A stretch of 64,000 nucleotides of DNA from SHZI01 sp964407855 (GTDB lineage: Bacteria; Pseudomonadota; Gammaproteobacteria; Steroidobacterales; GCA-2729495), in assembly GCA_964407855.1 (NCBI GenBank), contig CAYOXI010000001.1:41128-105127 (forward strand), read 5' to 3'. Positions 1 through 7,826 of this stretch are shown here, piece by piece. The notes under the pieces were generated by a model. It saw only the letters and a program-made list of their open reading frames with translations. It did no database searches and was not told the origin of the DNA. The position numbers and the translations under genes were made by a program. The stretch's first letter is position 1; each line of letters starts with the position of its first letter.

Positions 1-1657
1 GCTGCCAGCGAAGTTCGGCCTCAAAGCCGATCCGTTCGGTTGGCTCGGGCGCGTTCTGGTTGACGCCGAAACCGCTTTCGTCAGCGCCAAACAGGATCTC
101 ATCTTCTACGCGCAGGTAGAAAGCGGCCAGAGAGGTACTCACCGCTGTTGCAGGCCGCAGGCGAACCCCGGCATCGAGGTGGCTCGAGCGCTGGGGAATC
201 AGGGACCCCGGAGCCAGGGCGAGTTCATCCACATTCGGTACGCGGAAAGCGCGGCTGTAGTTGAGGTAGGCGGTGACGGCCGGACTCACGGCAAACACCA
301 GTCCCGCGTCGGTCGCGGAGTTTCGCCACTCCTCATCCCGGACGTCGCTCCGCTGGCTCTCGGGACGGCAGTTCACCGGTACCTGCAGGCCGAGGATCTC
401 GATGAAATCGCAAACCTCCACCAGCGAGTCCCGGAAGGTGTCCAGCCGGGTCCGGTTCTCCCGGTGGCCGAGGATCAGCTGCCAGCGGTCAGCAAGCTGC
501 CAATCGGTGGCCAGGAAGGCGCCGACGTCCTGCAGATCCTCGTTGAGCGCCGTACTGCGCCCGACGAGGCCGCGGCCGTTGTCCCGCCGGACGTAATCGG
601 ACCCCGAACCGGACAGGCCCAGCGTGATCTGGTGGCGCCCTGGCCCCGCCTCCAGCGGGAAGCTGACCACCCCTTCCCCGCCCAGGGTCTGCTCCTCGAT
701 GGATCCCAGTTGCTCGGCACGCGGCAGCAGCGGTGTATAGCCCAGCAGGAATTCGTTGCGCCGGTCGCGGAACCAGCTGACCAGTGAAAGCGTCTTTCCG
801 CCAGACAGTTCTGCGGTCAGCCCGGTGCGGTACCGGTCATCCCGTGTCTCGCCGCCGTCATCGGGTGTACGACTCGCCCGACGTTCCCGGTCCGGGCCCC
901 GGAAGTTTTCCGCGCTGACCGGGCCCGGCAGGCCGTAGTCATCGTCATGGAACTGGGCGGCAGCTGACAGGGTGAGTCCGGGCGTGGGATCGCCAGCCAC
1001 GGCCAGCATCAGGTCCTTGCGGCGAAGATCCCCATTCTCCCGGTAGCCATCCGTGTCCTGGTAGGACGCACGGCCACCGAACCGGATGCGCTGCCCACCA
1101 CCGGCGGCAAGGCTCAGGTCGGTTGTCCCAAACGAACCCGCAGACGCCGCACCTGACAGTGACAGCTCCGGCCGGGGCTCCCGCGTAATGATGTTGATGA
1201 CCCCGCCCACCGCTCCGTTGCCGTAGCGGACGGCATTGGCGCCCCGTACGATTTCGATGCGCTCGATCTGGTCGAGCGCGACACTGGAGAAATCGGCACC
1301 CTGCAGGTCGGGTGAGTTCAGGCGTACGCCGTCCACCAGCACCACGACATTGCTGGTGTAGGTGTCACCCATGCCACGGATATCCACGCCGGCGAACTTG
1401 TCGTTGCCGGTCAGGGAACGGAGATTGACGTTGGCCTCGCGGGCAAGCAGTTCGACCAGTGTGCCGGACGGGGCCAGCCGGATGTCATCCTGGGTGATCA
1501 CGCTGACGCTGCGCGGGATCAGTACCACAGGCGCGCTCCGCAGGCCGGTGACCACCACTTCGTCGAGTGCCGAGGCCATGCACGCGGGTGTGCTGGCCGC
1601 CAACAGGGCGGCGACGAGACTCCAGGTCGCGGGAAACCCTCCGGCCCTAACTGTCAT
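1..1657 (-). CDS. btuB: BtuB-like TonB-dependent outer-membrane receptor (partial, C-terminus beyond window)
   Basis: Outer-membrane barrel receptor expected to import cobalamin using TonB energy. About 552 codons are present; the reading frame is open to the left edge, so the last barrel strands are missing. Residues 1-30 look like a signal peptide. A TonB box (DEVVVTG) follows at about 32-38, then a plug domain at about 45-160 with the usual VLVDGVRLN and IERIEIVRG motifs and GGVINIIT at its end. The remainder is beta-barrel-like sequence. The name rests on the cobalamin riboswitch just upstream on the same strand (1775-1935) and on a size compatible with BtuB (about 600 residues). Sequence alone could also fit another small-ligand TonB receptor. 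The ATG at 1657 has GGAG about 8 nt upstream. Confidence 0.85.
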   Translation of the reverse strand, partial: MTVRAGGFPATWSLVAALLAASTPACMASALDEVVVTGLRSAPVVLIPRSVSVITQDDIRLAPSGTLVELLAREANVNLRSLTGNDKFAGVDIRGMGDTYTSNVVVLVDGVRLNSPDLQGADFSSVALDQIERIEIVRGANAVRYGNGAVGGVINIITREPRPELSLSGAASAGSFGTTDLSLAAGGGQRIRFGGRASYQDTDGYRENGDLRRKDLMLAVAGDPTPGLTLSAAAQFHDDDYGLPGPVSAENFRGPDRERRASRTPDDGGETRDDRYRTGLTAELSGGKTLSLVSWFRDRRNEFLLGYTPLLPRAEQLGSIEEQTLGGEGVVSFPLEAGPGRHQITLGLSGSGSDYVRRDNGRGLVGRSTALNEDLQDVGAFLATDWQLADRWQLILGHRENRTRLDTFRDSLVEVCDFIEILGLQVPVNCRPESQRSDVRDEEWRNSATDAGLVFAVSPAVTAYLNYSRAFRVPNVDELALAPGSLIPQRSSHLDAGVRLRPATAVSTSLAAFYLRVEDEILFGADESGFGVNQNAPEPTERIGFEAELRWQ

Positions 1658-1774
1658 GCCCCTGCTCCGGGAGTCCAAAGAACTCCTGGATCAGGGATGA
1701 CAATGGGGGCAAGGAAAAGGGAACGAAACTGTTCTTGCCTGCCATGTCGCCCTCCGCGACCGCAAATGGAGTGT

Positions 1775-1935
1775 GGGTGTTAGCAGGCCGGTTCCGGACT
1801 TGTCACGGCGCCCGTCTGGATGACGAATGCCGGTACTTACCGTTGCGGGGGCAGTGCCGGACTGGCGACGAATCGCGCACCGGCTTCCCGTTTAACCCTG
1901 CGGCCGAAACCATCAGGGCACCCGTTAACTGGGTA
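1775..1935 (-). promoter_or_regulatory. Cobalamin (B12) riboswitch upstream of btuB
   Basis: On the minus strand the leader holds the conserved blocks of a cobalamin riboswitch in order: GGGAAGCCGGTGCG (1889-1876), GCACTGCCCCCGCAACGGTA (1858-1839) and a B12 box AAGTCCGGAACCGGCCTGC (1802-1784). About 120 nt separate the B12 box from the btuB ATG. No clear U-tract terminator is seen there, but a small GGAGT/ACTCC hairpin lies next to the Shine-Dalgarno region, so control is more likely at translation. Adenosylcobalamin binding is expected to reduce receptor synthesis. The outer boundaries are approximate. Confidence 0.9.
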
Positions 1936-1986
1936 GCAGACTAGCCACGAGCCGGGTGGCCGTCAATCAAAATCTCCGGGTCGGCT

Positions 1987-2544
1987 TCAGGATCGGTCAG
2001 CGAAACGTCGGGCGATGACGACGAAAGCCAGGTCCTCGCGGCGCGGCAGGCCAAAGCGGGGATTGCCGTAGGGAAAGGGGCGGGTCTCGCCCGTGAAGCG
2101 GTAGCCCCGGCGCTGGTACCAGTCGAGGAGGTCCCGGCGCTGGCGGATCACCGTCATGTACAACCCCTGGCAGTGCCATTCCTCAGCAGCGATCCGCTCG
2201 CACTCGCCGAGCAGCGCGCTGCCGATGCCGGTACCCTGGGCCTCGGGCTGCACCGCGAACATCCCGAAATAGGCCTGGCCTGACGCTGGCTGCAGGTGGG
2301 CGCAGGCAAGCAGCGCACCATCACGTTCTGCCAGCACCACCCGTGAGCCCGGCTGCCCGATGAGGGCACTCACCGTCTCCTCGTCCGTCCTCTGGCCGTC
2401 GAGGAGATCGGCCTCTGTGGTCCAGCCCCGCCGGCTGTGCTCCCCCCGATAGGCCGACTCGACGAGCGCCACGACGGCCTCTGCGTCTTCCGCAGAAGCG
2501 GCGCGGAAAATCAGGGGCGACGTCGGTGTACGCAGATCACCCAA
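1987..2544 (-). CDS. GNAT-family N-acetyltransferase
   Basis: A 185-residue single-domain acetyltransferase predicted to transfer an acetyl group from acetyl-CoA to an unknown amine. The acetyl-CoA loop is visible as QPEAQGTGIGSALL (about residues 99-112), preceded by the AYFGMFAVQP beta-4 strand. A C-terminal DLLDWYQRRGYRFTGE stretch is typical of the last helix and strand of GNAT folds. The apparent start is TTG at 2544, two bases after the stop of the upstream UbiD-family gene, which suggests translational coupling. It is last in a same-strand run with the UbiD-like and DUF6502 genes, but no substrate can be inferred. The next gene, btuB, has its own riboswitch leader. Confidence 0.85.
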   Translation of the reverse strand: MGDLRTPTSPLIFRAASAEDAEAVVALVESAYRGEHSRRGWTTEADLLDGQRTDEETVSALIGQPGSRVVLAERDGALLACAHLQPASGQAYFGMFAVQPEAQGTGIGSALLGECERIAAEEWHCQGLYMTVIRQRRDLLDWYQRRGYRFTGETRPFPYGNPRFGLPRREDLAFVVIARRFADRS

Positions 2545-2546
2545 TA

Positions 2547-4196
2547 CTAGTATGGTTTTCTAATCAATTGATTAGGCCATTTTCTTAGAATCTTACTGAC
2601 AATATCCGGTGCCACCGCCGCCTCATAGAGATTGCGATTCAGGGCCGGAAATACCCTGGGGCCACCTTCCTCTGGCCACTGCATCGTGGCGTCGATGGCG
2701 ATCTTGCTGGTGGTCTTCCCATCCGGTGAACTCGGCTCGAAGAATGAAGCCGGCTTGGAGGGATAGATTTCGGTGGCCGGTCCCGGCTGCCAGCGACTGC
2801 CGAGGGCCAGGAGCATCTCTGACTGGTTCATGACATCAAGGTCGTCGTCCACTACCACTACCAGCTTCGCGATCAGCGAGCGCTCCGAAATCGCCTTGGC
2901 GATCTCAAGGCCGAGGCCCGGACGATCCTTCCTGATGCTGACGTAATAGATGCCCTTGCTGTCATCGTGGTAGTAAATCTGTGTGATCTGGGGAAAGCGC
3001 TGCTTCCAGAGGACATCCGAGTACGCATCCATCGGCGCCCGGCAGAAACCACCGCCAATGCTGGTAAAGCTGTTCATCAGGATCGGGTTGCGCCGGTGCG
3101 TGATCCGGAGGACGTCGAAGAAAAACCGGTCGTCGTTGACATCGCCCAGATAACCGTATGCCTCGTGGTAGGGCCCCTCCCGGCCAACGCGGGTCAGGTC
3201 CACATCGCCCTCGATCACCATCTCGGACCAGGCGGGAACCATCAGGTCACCGAGATCACATTTGACCACCGGTAGCGCCTTGCCCCGGAGGCCGCCGACG
3301 TAGGCCAGTTCATCCACGGGTTTGCGCCCGGTGATCGGCACCCGTGAACCACTGACTACCCACGTAGCGGGATCCTGCCCGAGGATGATGGCGATGCGCA
3401 TCGACCTGTCACCCCGCTCCATCGCCCGGTTGAACATGCGATTGGCGGTTTGTCCGGGCTCGGAGTTGAGCATGATGCTGCGTGGTCCGGTGATCTCGCA
3501 GCGGTAGGTTCCCAGATTCTGGCCCCATTCGGGATCTGCTGACACCGTCGTCCCGGTGTTGATATAGCGGCCAGCATCAGCGGGATTGCCCTGGATGAAG
3601 GCAAAGGATTCGATATCTATCGCGTCGCCCTCCAGCACGACTTCCTTGCAGGCGGCTTTCTCCCGTGCAACCACCTCCGGTGGAATCTGGGGATAATCCC
3701 CGCCGTTCTTCTCCAGCAGGCCGACCATGTGGCGCAGGCCGATCCGGTAGGAATTGCGCGGGTCGATCAGGTCCGGTTCGAGGCCCCAGGTGAGGGCCTC
3801 CTGGTGCAGATGGCTCTGGTAGTTGGCGACCAGGGGACCCTTCACCCACCGCCCGTTGATACGGATATTCTCGAAGATCGCAACCGGCGCGCCATACAGG
3901 CCGAAGGTATCCGTCAGGTGATACATGATGGCGGTGCCTTCCCAGGCATCCTGGTCCACATCCCGAAAACGGATCAGCAGGCCGTGATCCTCCAGCATGG
4001 CCAGGTAGTCGCGAATACTGTCAAAGGGCGGGGCATGAGATGACCGCCGGGGGATACGGATGCCGGTGGGCCGGTCAGGGCTGGCCTCGGCTGCAACCGG
4101 CAGAGCCAGGCTGGCTGCGGCCGCCGTGAGACCGGTGGCGGCCATGAGCCTGCGTCGCGAATACTGCGGCTGGTTATCGCGGGGGAAATCAGTCAT
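2547..4196 (-). CDS. UbiD-family (prenylated-FMN) decarboxylase with predicted Tat signal
   Basis: A 549-residue member of the UbiD decarboxylase/carboxylase family, enzymes that use prenylated FMN supplied by UbiX. Family residues are visible: GRYI at about 209-212, NLGTYR at 227-232 (prFMN/metal site), and the paired glutamates of EGPYHE at 340 and 345. The unusual part is the N-terminus: SRRRLM at 13-18, then an alanine/leucine-rich hydrophobic stretch and an AEA-S cleavage-like site near 38. This is a textbook twin-arginine signal and implies export of the folded, cofactor-loaded enzyme. Ordinary UbiD acts in the cytoplasm, and true ubiquinone-pathway UbiD has no such signal, so the substrate is unknown. 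The ATG at 4196 has GGAGG about 9 nt upstream. Confidence 0.85.
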   Translation of the reverse strand: MTDFPRDNQPQYSRRRLMAATGLTAAAASLALPVAAEASPDRPTGIRIPRRSSHAPPFDSIRDYLAMLEDHGLLIRFRDVDQDAWEGTAIMYHLTDTFGLYGAPVAIFENIRINGRWVKGPLVANYQSHLHQEALTWGLEPDLIDPRNSYRIGLRHMVGLLEKNGGDYPQIPPEVVAREKAACKEVVLEGDAIDIESFAFIQGNPADAGRYINTGTTVSADPEWGQNLGTYRCEITGPRSIMLNSEPGQTANRMFNRAMERGDRSMRIAIILGQDPATWVVSGSRVPITGRKPVDELAYVGGLRGKALPVVKCDLGDLMVPAWSEMVIEGDVDLTRVGREGPYHEAYGYLGDVNDDRFFFDVLRITHRRNPILMNSFTSIGGGFCRAPMDAYSDVLWKQRFPQITQIYYHDDSKGIYYVSIRKDRPGLGLEIAKAISERSLIAKLVVVVDDDLDVMNQSEMLLALGSRWQPGPATEIYPSKPASFFEPSSPDGKTTSKIAIDATMQWPEEGGPRVFPALNRNLYEAAVAPDIVSKILRKWPNQLIRKPY

Positions 4197-4228
4197 TGAT
4201 CCTGCCTCCGTCTGGCGATGGACTCCCG

Positions 4229-5047
4229 TCAGCGGAGTTCGCTGCCGGACTGGTCCTCGAAATAGAACAAACCTATCCCCACAGCCCCCGAGGGCTGGCG
4301 GTTGCCCAGGTCTTCGGCCTCGGCCAATGCGTCGTCGATCTCCTCGGAGAACTCGCCAAGACGCCTCGTCAGCTGCTCCTCAAGCTCCCGCCTCTGGTGC
4401 GAAGCAATGAAGTGATTGCGGACAACACGCTGGAAGCGCAACCCGTCGGCGTTTGATGCCTGGACATTGCGAGCCACCGTCAGGGCCAGTGGACGCATGC
4501 CGAACTGCAGCCCTTGCAGCAGGCGATCACCCGCATCGACCGGAACGAAATACCGGTGAACGGCAGTGAGGCGGCCATCATTACCCGCCACCACTGCCCC
4601 GACGCGGATCAATTCAGTGCGAAGCAAATCTGCGGAAACACCAGTCGCAGAAGCATCCACCAGGGTCTCGAAGGAATCCGTATCCCCCGCCCATTCGAGG
4701 CTTCTGGGTACACCCCGCGGGCTGCAGAACCGGGCATCGGTGTGCCAGAGGTGCAGCAGTTCGGCCAGTGGATTGCGGGGCGCCGGATCCGGCAAGCCGG
4801 CCAGCAGCGCGGATTCACGGATCCGTCGCACTTCCTTGCGGCTCATGCCGGTCAGTACGGCCATCCGGGAAATATTCACCGGCTGGCCGCGCAGATCAGC
4901 CTCGTCTGCTGCAGCATCTACATAGGCGCTCTTGGCCAGTTCGGCGAAATCCTGCCACGACACACCAAAGCGGAGCAGCATCGAGGCAACCGGCCGCAGC
5001 GTGGCGAACAGCACCGAGTGGATGAGCGACCGGGTGGTCTGGTTCAT
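4229..5047 (-). CDS. DUF6502 family protein, function unknown
   Basis: A 272-residue protein resembling the DUF6502 family as I recall it. The recognisable part is the N-terminus: an amphipathic LIHSVLFATLRPVASMLLRFG stretch, then a helical FAELAKSAYVDAA segment, then a possible DNA-binding helix-turn-helix (MAVLTGMSRKEVRRIRE, about 65-81). The C-terminal part ends in a charged, coiled-coil-like region (RRELEEQLTRRLGEFSEEID). The open frame extends up to 5122, but ATG 5047 gives the conserved MNQTTRSLIH start. It sits between ligA (71 nt upstream) and the Tat-UbiD gene (32 nt downstream). A regulatory role is only a guess from the helix-turn-helix-like stretch. Confidence 0.7.
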   Translation of the reverse strand: MNQTTRSLIHSVLFATLRPVASMLLRFGVSWQDFAELAKSAYVDAAADEADLRGQPVNISRMAVLTGMSRKEVRRIRESALLAGLPDPAPRNPLAELLHLWHTDARFCSPRGVPRSLEWAGDTDSFETLVDASATGVSADLLRTELIRVGAVVAGNDGRLTAVHRYFVPVDAGDRLLQGLQFGMRPLALTVARNVQASNADGLRFQRVVRNHFIASHQRRELEEQLTRRLGEFSEEIDDALAEAEDLGNRQPSGAVGIGLFYFEDQSGSELR

Positions 5048-5118
5048 CGGCGGACTATAGTGGCGGTGGATCAGGAGGGTCAACGCAACCGGGGCGACCA
5101 GACGGGGATTGCCGCCTG

Positions 5119-7155
5119 TCAATCTGCCTGCCGGGCAACGAGCAGCAGGCGGAAGGCCTCCTCGGTCAGGACCGGAACACCGAGTTTTTCGGCGCGAACC
5201 AGCTTCGATCCCGGATTCTCGCCTGCGATGAGAAAATCCGTCCTGGCCGTGATGGTGCCGGTCACCCGCCCCCCGAGAGCCTCGATCCGCTCCCTGACCT
5301 CGTCGCGTCCCATGCCGGAAATCGTCCCTGTGAGGACCAAGGTCTTGCCCAGTAATGGCTGAGGCGCGTGGTCCGTATCTGCCCGACTCTCGTCCCAGTG
5401 CACGCCCTGGCTGCGCAGTTGATCTATGACGGCAAGGTTGTGCGGTTGCCTGAAGAAAGTGGCAATCTGCCCCGCCATCACCGGGCCAACGTCGCGGATG
5501 GCTTCAAGCGCCTCTTTATCGGCCGACATCAGGTCATCAAGGACTGGAAAATTCCGGGCCAGCAACTTGCTGGTGGCTTGTCCGACTTCCGGAATACCGA
5601 GTCCAAGAAGGAATCTGGCGAGCGTGGTCGACTTGCTGGCCTCAAGCGTTGCCACGAGTCGTCGGGCCGACTTTTCCCCCATGCGATCCAGGGACGCGAG
5701 GGTGCTGGCATCCAGGCGATACAGGTCGGCTGCACTCCTGACCAGATCCTGCTCAACCAGCTGGTCAATCAACTGGGGCCCGAGGCCCTCGATGTCGAGT
5801 GCGGGCCGGGCGGCAAAATGCCGCAGGGCTTCCTTGCGCTGGGCAGGACACACGAGACCACCCGCACAACGCAGGGCAACGGCGCCCTCGACGCGCACGG
5901 TTTCGGAGCCGCAGGCGGGACAGTGATCCGGTATGGGAATCGGAACGGTCCCGGCCGGTCGTCGGTCCAGAACCACACCAACTACTTCGGGAATCACATC
6001 GCCGGCCCGACGCACGATCACGGTATCTCCAATCCGCACATCCTTGCGGTGCAATTCGTCCAGGTTGTGAAGTGTGGCATTGCTCACCGTCGCCCCACCG
6101 ACGAAGACCGGTTCCAGGCGGGCAACGGGCGTCAGCGTCCCCGTCCGGCCAACCTGGAATTCCACCGCGTCGACCCGGGTGAGCTGCTCCTCTGCCTGGA
6201 ACTTGTGGGCAATGGCCCAACGCGGCGCCCTGGCCAGGTTGCCAAGGCGCTGCTGCAGGCCGTAGTCGTCGACCTTATAGACCACTCCATCGGTTTCGTA
6301 GGGAAGATCGGCCCGCCTCGCCAGCAGACTCGCGTAGTACTGAAGGCAGCCTTCCGAACCAGTGACAACCTCAGCTTCCCGCGCCACGGGGAGCCCCCAG
6401 CTGCGCAGGCGGCCCAGTGTCGCGCTGTGGGTTCCGGGCAGGACACCACTGGCCACTGCACCGACGCCATAGGCCAAAAAAGCCAGGGGCCGCACGGCTG
6501 TCAGGCGTGGATCCAGTTGCCGAAGACTCCCTGCCGCAGCGTTCCGGGGATTGACGAAGAGCTTCTCGCCCGCCTTGCGGGCCTCGTCATTCAGCCTCTG
6601 AAAGGCCGCCCGGGGCATGAAGATCTCGCCGCGCACTTCCAGCTTCGCCGGCAGGTCGTCGCCCCGCAGACGAAGCGGCACCGAGCGGATGGTCCGGACA
6701 TTGTGGCTGACGTCCTCACCGGTAGTACCGTCACCCCGCGTCCCAGCCTGGTGTAGTGCACCACTGACATAGATCAGGTTGATCGCGACTCCGTCCAGTT
6801 TGGGTTCGGCTGAATAGCTGAGAGGACCAGCACTGCCCAATCGCTCCCTGGCTCGCTGGTCAAAGGCCACGATGTCCTCGGGGGAAAAGGCATTGTCCAG
6901 CGACAACATCGCTGTCCCGTGCCGGAGCTCCGCGAAACCGGCCACCGCCGTGCCACCAACACGCTGGGTCGGAGAGTCGCTGGTGACCAGGTCCGGAAAA
7001 CTCGCCTCAAGGGCGATCAGCTCGCGGAACAACCGGTCGTATTCAGCGTCCGGGATCGTGGGTGCATCAAGGACGTAGTAGCTGAAGTTGTGAGCATCAA
7101 GCTGCTGTCGCAGTTCGACCGCCCGCCGTTTCGCCTCGGCTGGAGCACCTTTCAT
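5119..7155 (-). CDS. ligA: NAD-dependent DNA ligase
   Basis: Seals 3'-OH/5'-phosphate nicks in duplex DNA during replication and repair, using NAD+ as adenylate donor. The 678 residues match the usual LigA length. The NAD-binding Ia region is N-terminal, the adenylation motif KLDG has its nucleophilic Lys at about 119, the OB fold follows, and a four-cysteine zinc finger starts with CPACG near residue 415. Helix-hairpin-helix repeats come next, then a C-terminal BRCT domain (about 597-678, starting at GKTLVLTGT). It follows zipA by 14 nt in the smc-zipA-ligA order common in gammaproteobacteria. Confidence 0.97.
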   Translation of the reverse strand: MKGAPAEAKRRAVELRQQLDAHNFSYYVLDAPTIPDAEYDRLFRELIALEASFPDLVTSDSPTQRVGGTAVAGFAELRHGTAMLSLDNAFSPEDIVAFDQRARERLGSAGPLSYSAEPKLDGVAINLIYVSGALHQAGTRGDGTTGEDVSHNVRTIRSVPLRLRGDDLPAKLEVRGEIFMPRAAFQRLNDEARKAGEKLFVNPRNAAAGSLRQLDPRLTAVRPLAFLAYGVGAVASGVLPGTHSATLGRLRSWGLPVAREAEVVTGSEGCLQYYASLLARRADLPYETDGVVYKVDDYGLQQRLGNLARAPRWAIAHKFQAEEQLTRVDAVEFQVGRTGTLTPVARLEPVFVGGATVSNATLHNLDELHRKDVRIGDTVIVRRAGDVIPEVVGVVLDRRPAGTVPIPIPDHCPACGSETVRVEGAVALRCAGGLVCPAQRKEALRHFAARPALDIEGLGPQLIDQLVEQDLVRSAADLYRLDASTLASLDRMGEKSARRLVATLEASKSTTLARFLLGLGIPEVGQATSKLLARNFPVLDDLMSADKEALEAIRDVGPVMAGQIATFFRQPHNLAVIDQLRSQGVHWDESRADTDHAPQPLLGKTLVLTGTISGMGRDEVRERIEALGGRVTGTITARTDFLIAGENPGSKLVRAEKLGVPVLTEEAFRLLLVARQAD

Positions 7156-7169
7156 GCGTGACGGGCGCG

Positions 7170-7814
7170 CTATCCGGCTCGGCCCCGACGATGCTGGAAC
7201 TGGATCACTTCCTCGCGGAGATAGCGCTCCCGCTGGACGCTGAGGGTGCTCCCCTGCTCGTCCACGAGGTCGCCACCGAGCCGGGCGGCCATCGCGCGCG
7301 CTGCTGCCATCATCGCATCGAAAGCCACAACGCCATCGACCGGGCCCGGCAGGCCGAGAAACAGGCTGACGCCCGGATACACGTCAGTCTGCAGCTGTGT
7401 CAGGTCGAAAGAGCCGGGCTCGACGAGGCTGGCCACGCTGAACACCGGATCCTCATCATGGTCACGGTCGGATGGATAGCGATGAAAGATTCCGAAGCGG
7501 CCATGACGCAGACCCACGCTGCGCATCGCCAGTACAACCTCCTCGGCGGGAAAAGGCCTGCTGATCCTGCCCATCAGCCGGATGGTGACGATCTTGGCCG
7601 GGAGCGTCACCGGCGGGCCGCCGGCTTCCGCGGGTGGACCCAGCACCGGTTCCACACGCTTCTCCGCAGCGGGCACCGGCAGTGAGGCCTCAGGGGAACG
7701 GCCAGCAATGCGGCCAGGCATGCGGGGGAGTTGCGACCGGAACCGGGTCCAGAGGAACAGGCCGCCGAGCACCGCCAGCGCGATGAGAAGCAGGACCCAG
7801 CGAAGATCAGTCAC
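7170..7814 (-). CDS. zipA: Cell division protein ZipA
   Basis: Inner-membrane anchor that tethers FtsZ filaments at the division site. The 214 residues comprise an N-terminal transmembrane helix (WVLLLIALAVLGGLFLW, about 6-22), a short basic/proline-rich linker, and a C-terminal ZipA FtsZ-binding domain from about residue 80 (IVTIRLMGR to the end). The linker is much shorter than in E. coli ZipA (328 residues), so the protein is compact. It lies between smc (12 nt upstream) and ligA on the same strand, the standard gammaproteobacterial arrangement and a strong support for the name. Confidence 0.92.
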   Translation of the reverse strand: MTDLRWVLLLIALAVLGGLFLWTRFRSQLPRMPGRIAGRSPEASLPVPAAEKRVEPVLGPPAEAGGPPVTLPAKIVTIRLMGRISRPFPAEEVVLAMRSVGLRHGRFGIFHRYPSDRDHDEDPVFSVASLVEPGSFDLTQLQTDVYPGVSLFLGLPGPVDGVVAFDAMMAAARAMAARLGGDLVDEQGSTLSVQRERYLREEVIQFQHRRGRAG

Positions 7815-7826
7815 GACCGCCGCGCA

